64,000 bases of DNA, taken from positions 4,966,501-5,030,500 of the forward strand of contig JAUIMM010000601.1 in NCBI GenBank assembly GCA_031769625.1. Reading direction: 5' to 3'. Positions 1 through 12,831 of this stretch are shown here, one piece after another. This DNA is from Taudactylus pleione. Its lineage: Eukaryota; Chordata; Amphibia; Anura; Myobatrachidae. A program made the position numbers and the translations under genes. The notes under the pieces are model-generated. The model was not told the origin of the DNA. It searched no databases and saw only the letters and a list, made by a program, of their open reading frames with translations. Every line of letters begins with the position of its first letter. The stretch's first letter is position 1.

Positions 1-36
1 ATAGTAATTATTTTGTTTAATGTTTAAATATTTTAG

Positions 37-120
37 GCCTTCACAACTGATTTCAGAGTTCATTGGGCTCAACATCCGTTAAGACCAGAGTTTGCAGAAA
101 GTACATATTTCTTGTACAAA
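37..120 (+). CDS. EDEM3: EDEM3 exon 1 of window (GH47 domain)
   Basis: The acceptor is the AG at 35-36 and the donor is gtaaga at 121. The exon holds 28 whole codons (phase 0 at both ends) and encodes AFTTDFRV through FLYK, including RPEFAES. That is the GH47 RPExxES motif, which carries an acidic residue of the active site. Confidence 0.95.
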
Positions 121-3100
121 GTAAGATCCTTTTTAATATGTTTTGGTGTACACTTCGAGAATATTTCTTCATCTAGATCTAAATATATATTTATTGTTTG
201 GTGTATGTGGCAGTAATCACTTAAGGTTATTTCATACTAACTGTTACAGGCAACCAGTGATCCTTATTATCTAGAAGTTGGCAAAACAATAATTGAAAAT
301 TTGAATAAATATGCACGTGTCCCCTGCGGGTTTGCAGCAGTCAAAGATGTGCGCACTGGGAGTCATGAAGACAGGTATGCATGATATACTTTTATTGATC
401 CATCAGACAGCTGCAAAACCTTATGTTGTGTTAACATGTTCACTGCTCTATTTTTGTATCATAGAGACATATTTACTTAGGCTGCGAAAAGAGGTATGAC
501 GTCATTTTCACCATTTTCACTTATCCCCATATTCAATTTCAAAGACTTTTCGCAGGTGCGAAAACTCTTTGTAAAAAAACGGGGATAACTTTCCACCACT
601 CAATAGGTGGCGAAAAAAGTGCAGAATTGGGGTTTTGGGGTACACAGACTTTTAAAAAGTACCCTGCAGCCCTTGGAATGTACCCTAAAAGTTATCTGTG
701 TCAATAAATTTTTTAGAAAGTAGCATAGGACACCCCAAAAAAAGTGGTTTCGTTTTGGGGGGGTGAAAAAAAAAAAAAGTTGTGTGACAAACTTAAAAAC
801 TAGCGAAATTGACTCAGGGGGGTCCCCAAATATGCGGCAGGTGGATTTTTTAAGGATTTTTAAAGTCCACTTTAGGGACTTTAAAATATGCTTGCACCCA
901 TTTTCATGTACCACAAGTTTGATGGGACTAGTTTTTTTTTTTTTTTTTTTTTTAAATGAAGCTAAATTCTATTCTTCACCACTTGTTTAAAGGCGCATTA
1001 ATGATTAATGCACCTGCCGCGGTAGTTTAAAAACCCCTAATACCTTTTGCAGGCCAATTCGGCAGTACCCATAGTGTTCCCCCATGTCTGACCATCTTTT
1101 GGGGGGTGATAGGCTGATTTCCCCAAAAGTGACAGGACTTTTCGTTACTTATCTTTCAGCAGGGTCCTGTTTTTGCCGATTCCTAATTGAATACGGGGAT
1201 ACGCGGGCACGCGTCCTTTATTTTATCCCCTGGAAAATCGTCAATGATGGCGAAAAGTCCAACCTCGGACATTTCGCCCCATAGTTTAGATTAACAGTAA
1301 ACTGAAAAGTTATTGCATTACTGGTCTTTTTATTACTGTAGATAGTTTTTAAAATGAAAGTGATGGGTTATTTTCTAGGTAACAATGTTCCTCATCTTTG
1401 TGAAACAGATTAATGGTATTAAATGTGAATCCTATGTAACCCAAGGTGGAATTGTTTTACAGAACAGTCACTTGGGCTTTCATAAAGGCGTGGGAGCCAC
1501 GTTTGAGCAGTGGGGAACCAATCCAGCACATTATTAATATTATTATTATTATTATTGCTCTGCATTAATAAATACAAAATAATAGTGATCTATTGTTAAA
1601 CAGTATATCCGTTAACATTAGGGGGTTTTAGAAGCGGAGATGTTGCCCCTAGCAACCAATAAGATTTTAGATCATATCTTCTAGAAGGTGCTAGATACAG
1701 GTAAATGTTAAGTAGAAACTGATTGGGTGCTATGGGCAACATATCCACTTCTAAAAACCCGCACTTTAGTAAATATACCCCTAGGTCAGGGGCCTTTCTA
1801 GAGAGGAGGGGGCCTGTGTGCAGACTCCGAGACGGGCCCCCTCCTCTCCGCCCGGCAGCACACTGGCAGCACAATGAGCTGTGCGCGGCCAGTGCCGGAG
1901 TTATATAATCTGGGCACTAGAGTGTGCCCAGAGTCTATAGTGTATGCACAGGTCACCGGGAAAATGGCCGCGGCGGCCATTTTCCCTGTACTGCGCATGC
2001 GCAAACGACTGTAAAATGGTTGCCGCGGCCATTTTCCAGTCGTTTTACAGCGCCGGACCCCTGCGCCGACGTGGGCCTCCAGAGAGGAAAGTAATATTAT
2101 GGGTGCAGGGTGTGCGGTGCGGGGCCTCCCTGGACCAGGGGCCCGTGTTCCCCGCACACCCTGAACCCTTTATAGATACGCCCCTGCCCTAGGTCTTGAT
2201 TTTGAATTCTCTATTGCTACAGGGGAGGGCATGGATCAGGTATCCCTTCACTGACATGGCCACCAAATATCTAAGTTATGAGTATACAAAATTATAATAG
2301 ATGGAATAAGAGTTGTAGTATAGACTCCTCCACTGTTGCTAAAATGTTGTAGTTAGGTTGTTTATTTGGCTTGGTGAAGAACTTGAGGCAAATATAATCT
2401 TTTCCTCCTGATACATTATATAGAAAAGGGGGCCCTAGACTGCACACCCTGAGTATATGTATAATGGGAGATGCTACCTGTGGAGACTATTGTTGCAAAC
2501 ACAAGAAGAGAAAGTACAAGTGCACAACTCCAACATTACTAATTATATATAATACATAATGTAATAAAATTTTGCAATAGATAGAGGTTTTAGCATAATC
2601 ATCGTTATGGGCCTGCCCACCGCGCCCAGGTAACCTCTGAGGGTAGGTCCCTAGCATACTGGGGTTGAGATCCAGAGTGCAGGACACCCCCAAACAGGCC
2701 CAGCTGAGCCACCCCAGGGCATCACTCTAATGAGAAAAGGTGAAGTGTAAGATAGATGAGAGCAGCTACTGCTGCATATATAAGAAGGTGAAAAATGGAA
2801 GTTTAAAAATAATACATATATATTAAACAAACAATAGAGGTGCAGTAGCTGCTCTCATCTATCTTACACTTCACCTTTTCTCATTAGAGTGATGCCCTGG
2901 GGTGGCTCAGCTGGGCCTGTTTGGGGGTGTCCTGCACTCTGGATCTCAACCCCAGTATGCTAGGGACCTACCCTCAGAGGTTACCTGGGAGCGATGGGTA
3001 GGCCCATAACCATGGCCATGATTATGCTAAAACCTCCTGATACATTGCAAAACAGACTGAAAGCACTGTGGTGCCTGTGAACCACTGACATCCACTGAAT

Positions 3101-6100
3101 TCTAAATATGCACTTAATACATTTAAAGCTATGTAGGTCTTTGTTGCTTTTAATCGAATACAAAAATTCTTCTTTTTTTTTTTTTTTTTTAAATTAAATT
3201 ATACCCTCCCCAATCGTTGTCTCTCTTAGTATGACAGATTAAGGGCACATCAGCACTTTCAAAAACCTGCATACAGGGGTAGATTTACTAAGGAGAGACT
3301 TTTTTTTTTTTTTTTTGAATGTCGGCTGTTCTTGCTGTGGCATTTAAAAAGCAATAATATTAAATGCAACACTCTTTTGACAAAGTTTGTGCTTATAAAA
3401 TGTACCCCAACATGTAATGTGCAGTGTGTTGGGTTTTTTTTTTTTTTGTAATTGTTGAGTTGTCTTTTAGCAGCTCCTTTATGGTTTGCCAGAATCCATT
3501 TTGGCCTTTAGTTTAATCTATATAAAGCATGCCTAAATATTTTCAAATGCAATTTTGGACTTTATAGTAAATAAAGAAGTTATGTTATTAAAAGGGAGGT
3601 ATCCTCTTAACGATTTAACCAAGCAATTGCATGATAAAGACGTCGTTATCGTGCATTCGCTTGCAAATCGCGCATGCATCGGGCATGTTTTGGTCGGAAG
3701 CGACCAGCGATGCGCGTGGTTGCTTCCGACATCGCCCGTACATGCTGGTCAACCTGATGATCTTGTCAGGTTCAGCGTGTGCGGGGATGAGGGATGTGCC
3801 TGGACTGAACAAGTGATCGTCACTAGATATACAAACGAGAGCACGATTGCAATGTCGTAATCGTGCTCTCGTTTGTATATCTATAAGTGGATACCCACCT
3901 AAACAGTAAAACCTGCATTTTAAAAACACAAAACAAGAGAAAATTATGCGATACAGGGAAACCTAAATATATTGTATCATTGCTTAGAATAGATTGAGTC
4001 TTCGCATGTGACATGATCCATCAAGTGTGTTTTAAGGCCTTACCTAGTTTTAGGGCTGAAGATCATTAGAACTGGATGCATATATAAACTTCTAGAAGGT
4101 CAGTAAGTGTTGTGCAATTAGACTATTATAGAGTATTCTTCTTTTACACTCCATGAAATGCTGCTTTTGAAATAACTGGACATGTGTCTGTATTTTCTGT
4201 TAAAGGATGGATTCCTTTTTCCTGGCAGAGATGTTTAAATATCTGTATTTGCTATTCTCTGAGAGGGAAGACCTTATATTTGATATAGAGGATTATATTT
4301 TTACTACAGAAGCTCACCTCTTGCCTCTTTGGCTATCTACAGCAAACCACACACAATCTAAGAAAAATATGGTACGTATAACGTTTTGTTTTTCTTTTTG
4401 GGCCATAAGCCCATAGACCCAGTTTCTGATCATAATCCATCAATTGCTGAAACAGGGCTGCTGTCTACTGTTTTTTCTCTTTTGGCTCATGAATTTACAT
4501 GTAAAACTTCTCTGCTTGTTTGTTGGGATATAACGCACAAATTGTACACACTGCACATTATTGGCTTAGAACATTTCTTTCTTTCAGATAAGCCTTAATT
4601 GTGATATCATTTATGTCATGAAACACATTTTATTATGTTACATCTGTCAGCACAAGATCAATTTGAAGCATGAAAGAAAACAATTCCGAAAATAGTTTAA
4701 TCTATTTACAATTCCGCACTTGACATTCATCTATTATGGAGCTTTTAGAATAGAACAATTAAAAATAGAACTTGACCCATTCCTGATTTATTTTGTCAAA
4801 TGTCTAGGTAACCAACATGCAACTCTGTGCTGCACAGCAGATGGGACTATTTGATTAATGACGCCATGCTGCTAAATGCAGCATCGAACTGCACATCGCG
4901 CCATCGTACACCCATATCGTTCCATCACGTTGTCCCGTCGGCTGTGTACGCTATTGCATAGTGTTTTCCCAGCTTTATAGGCTCCCACATTTTACTCTTT
5001 GTTTAAGGCCTCTGACAGCATGCAAAGGGGAGTGATGTCAATAGCCATAACTGTAAGCCTAATTTTATTGATGGTTTATTTTATTGATGGTTGTGGCTGT
5101 AACTTTTGTGCGATTGTATTCTCTCTCTCTCCCACTCTCACTCTGTGTATATGTATATACAGTTCATCCGGAAAGTATTTACAGAGCTTCACTTTTTCCA
5201 CATTTTGTTAAGTTACAGCTTTATTCCAAAATGAATAAATTATTTTTTGTCCTCAAAGTTCTACACACACACTACCCCATAATGACCACGTGTAAAGTTT
5301 TTTTGAGATTTTTGCAAATTTATAAAAAAAAAAAAAAAAAAAAGACTAAAGGTGCATACACACGTAAAGATTTTCTGTCCAACCATCCAACTAGTTGATT
5401 GGTTGGAATGAAAATCTGGTAACGTATGCGAGTAAATGATCAGCAATTTGCTCTTAAATGCCAGAAAACAGATGAAAATGGTCATTCAGACAAGTTTGAA
5501 CAAATTGTTTAGATCAAACATTTAACAAACAGTTTTTGTCCATTTTCCGGCATTTGGGAGCAAATTGCTGATTGTCATTTGCTTTCATACCTTACCAGAT
5601 TTTCATTCCAACCAATCAACTAGTTGGATGGTTGGACAGAAAATCTTTACGTGTGTATGCAGCTTTAGAAATCACAAGTACATAAGTATTCACAGCCTTT
5701 GCCATGAAGCGCAAAATTGAGTTCAGGTGCATCCTGTGTCCACTGATCATCCTTGAGATGTTCCTACAGCTTAATTGGAGTCCACCTGTGGTAAATTCAG
5801 TTGATTGGACATGATTTTGAAATCCTACACCTGTCTATATAAGGTCCCACACTTGACAGTGGATGTCAGAGCACAAACCAAGCATGAAGTCCAAGGAATT
5901 GTCTGTAGACCTCCGAGACAGGATTGTCTCGAGGCACAAATCTGAGGAAGTGTACAGAAAAATATCTGCTGCTTTGAGGGTCCCAATGAGCACAGTCGCC
6001 TCCATTATCCGTAAAGGAAGAAGTTTGGAACCACCAGGACTCTTCCTAGAGTTGGCCGGCCATCTAAACTGAGCGATGGTGGGAGAAGGGCCCTAGTCAG

Positions 6101-9100
6101 TGAGGTGACCAAGAACCCGATGGTCACTCTGTCAGAGCTACAGCATTCCTCTCTGGAGAGAGGAGAACCTTCCAGAAGGACAACCATCTCTGCAGCAATC
6201 CACCAATCAGGCCTGTATGGTAGATTGGCCAGACGGAAGCCACTCCTTTAGTAAAAAGTACATGGCAGCCTGGAGTTTGCCAAAATGCACCTGAAGGACT
6301 CTCAGACCATGAGAAAACAAAATTCTCTGGTCTGATGATTGAACTCTTGGGCGTGAATGGCAGGCGTTATGTTTGGAGGAAACCAGGCACCGCTCATCAC
6401 CAGGCCAATACAATCCCTACAGTGAAGCATGGTGGTGGCAGCATCATGCTGTGGTGATGTTTTTCAGCGGCAGGAACTTGGAGACTAGTCAGGATAGAGG
6501 GAAAGATGAATGCAGCAATGTACAGAGACATCCTGGATGAAAACCTGCTCCAGACCGCTCTTGACCTCAGACTGGAGCGACGGTTCATCTTTCAGCAGGA
6601 CAACGACCCTAAGCACACAGCCAAGATATCAAAGGAGTGGCTTCAGGACAACTGTGAGTGTCCTTGAGTGGCCCAGCCAGAGCCCAGACTTGAATCAGAT
6701 TTGAACATTTCTGGAGCGATCTGAAAATGGCTGTACACCGACGCTTCTCATCCAACCTGATGGAGCTTGAGAGGTGCTGCAAAGAGGAATGGGTGAAACT
6801 GCCCAAAGATAGGTGTGCCAAGCTTGTGCCATCATATTCAAAAAGACTTGAGGCTGTAATTGCTGCCAAAGATGCATCAACAAAGTATTGAGCAACGGCT
6901 GTGACTACTTTTGTACATGTGATTTCTTAGGTTTTTTTTTTTATTGAATTTGCACAAATCTCAAAAAAACTTTACACGTTGTCATTATGGGGTATTGTGT
7001 GTAGACTTTTGAGGACAAAAAATAATTTATTCCATTTTGGAATAAGGCTGTAACCTGACAAACTGTGGGAAAAAGTGAAGCCCTGTGAACACTTTCCGGA
7101 TGCACTGTGTATATGTATGTATGTATGTATGTATGTGTGTGTGTATATATAATATATATGTGTGTGTACGCCAAGGTACGCAACTCACGATTTTTTTTTT
7201 GCGGCAAAAGTATCATTCGGGGGACTGTCCAAAGGGCTCTGTAAGAAATCCTCACATTTTTACCAAAAAATAGGGATTTTGCACATTTTTCCCCATTTCT
7301 CAAAATGGAGGAAAGTTTTCGCCATTTTTACATGAAAAATCGACGCTAATATCGCCGGTAATTGAATCCGGCCCTCATTTTGTATACTAAATAGTTCCAT
7401 ATTGTGTGCTTTAGACTTTTTTTTTTTTTTTTTTTTTTACTGCTTTGTCTTAACCTGTTTTTTTGTTTATTGCAGTTTTAAATAACCTAAGGTACAGATT
7501 AGCTGATTTACAAGACATTCATATTTGCTTACAGACTACACAGTACACGGAGCTTGACGATAGCAATTTCGATTGGTCGTGTCCAAACACTCAAATCCTT
7601 TTTCGCAATGACCCTCTGTATGCTCAGAGCATCCGGGAACCCTTAAAAAATGTGGTTGATAAGAATTGTCCTCGTACTACTTCTAGAATGTAAGTGATTT
7701 GTATTTTCTTCACTTGTAATCGGTGAATGTGCTAAAAATGTATATGAATATGTGCGTGTATATAATATAATTATTACTAAGATTAAATATGAAAACCTGT
7801 TTTTTTGAAAGTTTAATATTTTTAGGGCGATATCCAATTGGATGCAATAATGCGAAAAATTAACGTAAAGTTTTCGCGCACACTTCGGGGATTTTAGTGC
7901 GATAATTTTGCGCTTTTTGCCTATGCACGCTGCTGTTTTTCGCACTATCTTTGTACAAAAGACTCGATGCGACATTTACCCGAAAAATTGTCAGTGGTCT
8001 AACCTGCAAAAAGTACAGCAGAAATTAAGGAGATCTGTCTGTACCCCATAAAAAGGCAAACTGACATAGGTAAACAGTATAGAAGTGTATTAGTGGCCCT
8101 AATAAAAGTATTTGGGGTTCTTAAATTGTGACCTATGGCTGCTATATGCATTTTGCTATAACAGTGGAAAAATGATAGACAGCTGGTTTTTTTTGCTAAA
8201 ATAAAGGCTGTATTTAAATTGGGGTTGCATAAAAATATACCTGCACCCTTTTTAATGTAAGTTTAGGGAAAAGTTTGCACAAGTGTAAACTTTCTGCAAA
8301 ACCGCGGCTTATCGCAGCTAATAGGATACAGCCCTTAGAATAAAACAAAACAAGCCTAAAACAACCAAAAGCCAATATAAATTACCAGTAAATATGCACA
8401 TTATTCGTCATTGATTGCACAAACTCAAGATTAGGTATCTGGAACCAGTCTGTCACCTACTTGAGAACCGAACGCCCAGCATAATTCAATGCTGGGATAC
8501 CGTGAACTTTGATATGGTGTACATATTTTTAATGTTGGATGCCATTTCACATAGGGCAAGTGCCTGAATTAAAAAAACATTTTTTAATTTTAAAGAGGCA
8601 TCTGCAGGACTACTGTTGTTGTCATCTGTGTACCGCCTCTGGGTATAAAATGAGCCAGTTACCTGCTTCATTTACTGACGGCTACATCAAATACATCCAT
8701 AACATGTCATAACAAATCTTGTACAAACCATGCCCATGGCTGCACAGGCCGAATGCTCCTCAGCCGAGCACTCACCTAAGGTTTTTGCATATATTTTGAT
8801 TAGAACCAAAGTGCATTGGTGCATACCATTTCCACTAGAGTATGTAAATCGCTCATGGCTTACTGTCATTGACCAATGAAAACAGATGTGGTCTTCTGCC
8901 ATCCTTGTTATAAAGACCTTGGTCAATGTGAAGTACTGTATAAGCACTTTGTAACACTTATATAAAATCATATTTTATGTAATAAATGAACTCAGAAAGG
9001 GGAGGTAGTTGGCATCCCGGCGGTCAGAATCCCTATCGCTGACATCCTAACGGTAAGTATTAGGGTAGGGGTTAGGGTTAAGCTGCAAGGGGTGGGGGGG

Positions 9101-10611
9101 TTAGGGATTAACTACAGGAGAAGAGGGTTAGGGCACTTACCTGTAAATGTCTAGATGCCACTGTCGGTATTCTGATCACTGGCATCCTGACCACCGGGAT
9201 CCCCTACCCAACCCCTCAGACAGCAAATGTTCTGTGACTTCTACTAATAGGAAGTTATATTCTACTTTTGCCAGAGATGACATTTCTGGCAATGGAAACA
9301 GGCCTCCATTACGTGCTAGAGATTTTATGGCCAGTAACCCCGAACATTTGGACATCCTGAAGAAGATGGGAGTGAGTCTGATTCACCTGAAAGATGGAAG
9401 AGTTCAGCTAGTCCAACATGCCAATCAAGTAAGTGGATCCTTGGGAAGTTTTGTGTTCAGCTGAGAAAGTTGCCTCAAGCAGGAGGTTTTACAGATTTGT
9501 AAATGTTTTCAAAATGGAACTACAAACAAATGACATGAAGTTGTCCTTCCATTTAAAGAGTCAGCTGTTTGTTTGTTTATAAACTCTACAAGGTGGAAAG
9601 AAACATGATTACAAGTGGTCTGTGTTTCAGGCTGCTAGTTCTATAGATGCAGAAGATGGTTTACGTTTTATGCAAGAAATGATTGAGCTCTCCAGCCAGC
9701 AACAGAAAGAGCAGCAGTTGCCTCCCCGTGCAGTGCAAATAGTCTCTCACCCATTTTATGGAAGAGTGGTATTGACTGCAGGACCTGCCCAGTTTGGAAT
9801 GGATTTATCCAAGCACATTGTAGGGGTATGTTTATACAGGCTAATCATTTATTGCTTTGTTCTTCTCTGTGTCCTTACTATATAGAGTACATGCCCTTTT
9901 ATCAACTTCCTTTTACCTGGCTTATTTAAAGTGGACATCACACTTGAAATAATAATGTAATATGGATAATGTATGTACTGCAACATCCATGGTATTTAAC
10001 AATGATACACTGGAAAGCCTGAATGATGTGCTGCAGGAGTGTTTATTTTTTTTTTAGTTGCTTATTATGAAAATAAAAATGTTTTCTATATATTACAAAT
10101 TGGAGTGACCAGCAGGGACTGCTACTGTATTTTATTATGAACCCTTTAACTAATACCAGTGGTTTTGAAGGGGACAGACCCAGTTTAATCAAACCTATTT
10201 ACATCACATTGAGTGACATGTTGGGGTGTTTAATAATGACTAATACTGAGCACACAAACTGTAAATGGGCAGCATGCATGGGTGGGTTGAAAGACATGCA
10301 TTCTTTTTATTGGTCTCTGTATTGTAAACGTGCTGGGGAAAGGATCAATTTTAAGCAGATTAATTTATTGATTCATTTTGTTACAGAGCCGTGGCTTTGT
10401 AGCCAAAGCTGTACCATACAGTGGCTGCTCCGAAATAACCAACATGGAGGCAATAAAAGGGAGAATTGCACTAATGCAGAGAGGTCAGTGCATGTTTGCA
10501 GAGAAGGCTCGGAACGTGCAAAAATCTGGGGCCATCGGAGGAATCGTCATTGGTAGGCACTTATTACGTGCAGGCCTCTTTCCAAGCGTGCTTCTGGTTT
10601 TTTGACTGTCA

Positions 10612-10663
<52 letters not shown>

Positions 10664-12790
10664 GCTTTCAGCATCACTTTTATTCCTTTTGTTGTCATGT
10701 GAAATGATTGTTCAATAATACACCTTCTAGTCCTACAGACAAGGGCCCTCATTCAGAGCTGGACGCTCTGAACAGAGCGCACGCTCTGAATGAGGGCCGT
10801 CCTCCATAATTATGGAGCGTCCTCCTGTGTGGGTCACCACCCACAGCCTATACGAGTGTGCAGATTGATGGCCGCGATGGTCTTGACCATCGCCACTGCG
10901 AGCCGGAGCCTGCGGTTGAGTTTCTCAACCGCAAGGCCCGGAGTGATTTTGGCTCTATCAGAGCCAAAATCACTCCCACTGACATCACTAGTGATGTCAG
11001 TGGGCCGGCTTCTGACGGTAGGTGTTCCCTTGGGAACGCCCCCGTCTGGGAGGCACGCCCACCAAAGGGGGCGTGCTGTCAATCAACATCGACAGCACCT
11101 CCCCTTTGATCAGACACAACGAGCGAAGGAAAGTCCTTCGCTCGTCGCGTCTGGCGCATGCGCACGACGGAGCTCCCGCCGTCGTGCGCATGCGCAGTGC
11201 ACACCATCGACCCACTTGCGAGAGGACAGCCGCTTGCGAGTGGGTCTGAATCAGGGCCAAGGTATGTTGCTATTGGACTTAAGTACTGCAGTACCTAGGA
11301 TTTGGGTCAATAACAGAAGGTCTGTTCTCTGTGCAGCTTTCCCTTCTTTCTTATGTAATTTATTTCCTTGGCCTAGAAGCTGCACAACAGCTTTCTTCTA
11401 CTCCATTACTGGTGTGTCTTATCTGCAACATTGATAATGGAAACTCTAAATAGTTGAATAGGGGCTGTGCACTCTGTCAAGAACGGAAGGTGAAAGGTAC
11501 TGCCATACCATTAGCTAAAATATGGGCGGCAGCTAGAAAAAGGGATACTATACCATTAGCTTTGCTACTACCTAGGTTAATGTATCTTTATCAAATAGAC
11601 TGGATGGAATCTTCCCTGGACATGGAGTCCAGATGAATTTCTCTCGATCTGGCTTCCATACGTCCATACATTGCCTCTCCATGTGAGGGAATTCACAACA
11701 AAAGCCGTTTCCCTAACTTCCTGGTATCATTTAGACGTTCCCACCCTTTTAAGGTTATACATGATGCCTGAATGTCTTTGTTTCTGTCAGTGTTGTCTCT
11801 CCCTTTCCTTGTTGCTGCATTTTGGCCTTTTCTTGATGCCAATTCAGGTCTTCTTGAACCCCATGTGATACAGGGTTTATCAGTGTTAATCCTCCCCACA
11901 GATTATATAAACCCACCAGCTGCTGTTTTGTTATGGGTTGGAACAATGGCACAGTGTTGTGATTTCTCATATTTAACTCTATTCATCATTCCATCTCCAT
12001 TATATTACTGTGATGTTTAATCTTGGTATTAATTTCATAGCCATAGCTGACTTGTTACCTAAAATCACTATGTTTCTGTTCCTGTATGGCATGATGCTTT
12101 TCTCAACAAATACATTTGAAATAAAGAAGGGAAGGTGGACTACTTAGGAAATACACACACGTCTAGATGACCCATCTTTACTTATGTACTGTAGAAGTAT
12201 ACCTAGATGGTATACAATCAGGAAGCCGGCTGCCTTAATACCGGCAGCCGGCTTCCCGACTGTCATATCCCGGCGAGGGATGAAATGCCGGGCGTCTAGA
12301 TGTAGACTCCTGGCATTTCCCCGACGCCGGGAGGCCGTAATATCCCTAGCAGTGCCCCCTGCCAGTATAGAACAGGCCCCACTTACCCCTCTCCTACTTA
12401 TCTCTCTTCACGCTGGCCGCTGGGCACCGCTCCTTCGTAGACGCCTGCCGTTCACTGGATCTAACTAGATCCAGCAGGGCAGGCCGCTCACATCGCAGGT
12501 GACGTCATGACGTCACCCGCGCACTGCATCACTGGGAACACTGGCCTCTGAAGCGATCAGAGACTTCTCTGATCGCTTCAGAGACCAGCATTCCAAGTTT
12601 AAACAGAAATATTATGTGGCCCAGTCACCCCTGCCGCAATTTGAGTGGAGCTCCGATCGTGGCAGGGTGACTGGGCCACATAATATATGTATTTGGGCCA
12701 CATAAAATGCTTCTTTGGGCCGCGAGTTTGACATACCTGATGTACAGTAATCCTGTATTTTTTCTGTGTATTCCCTGCATTCAGTTCTAC

Positions 12791-12831
<41 letters not shown>

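Larger units (their letters stand above)
5160..7109 (+). mobile_element. Tc1-like DNA transposon (degraded)
   Basis: The ends are cagttcatccggaaagtat at 5160 and its inverse, ctttccggatgcactg, ending near 7107. Both are flanked by TA. The inverted terminal regions reach about 180 bp on each side and include the typical ttttccacattttgtt and cataatgac segments. A transposase remnant lies between, and a MITE is inserted at 5347-5667. Confidence 0.93.

Noticed and set aside
7463..7534. N-terminal extension of an EDEM3 exon from an ATG at about 7,463
   Set aside because: It is intron read-through; a good acceptor lies at 7,533-7,534 and similarity to EDEM3 begins there.
10790..11434. 214-codon open frame on + strand
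   Set aside because: It runs through the hairpin-chain element; palindromic GC-rich sequence leaves frames open on both strands. No protein resemblance and no splice context.
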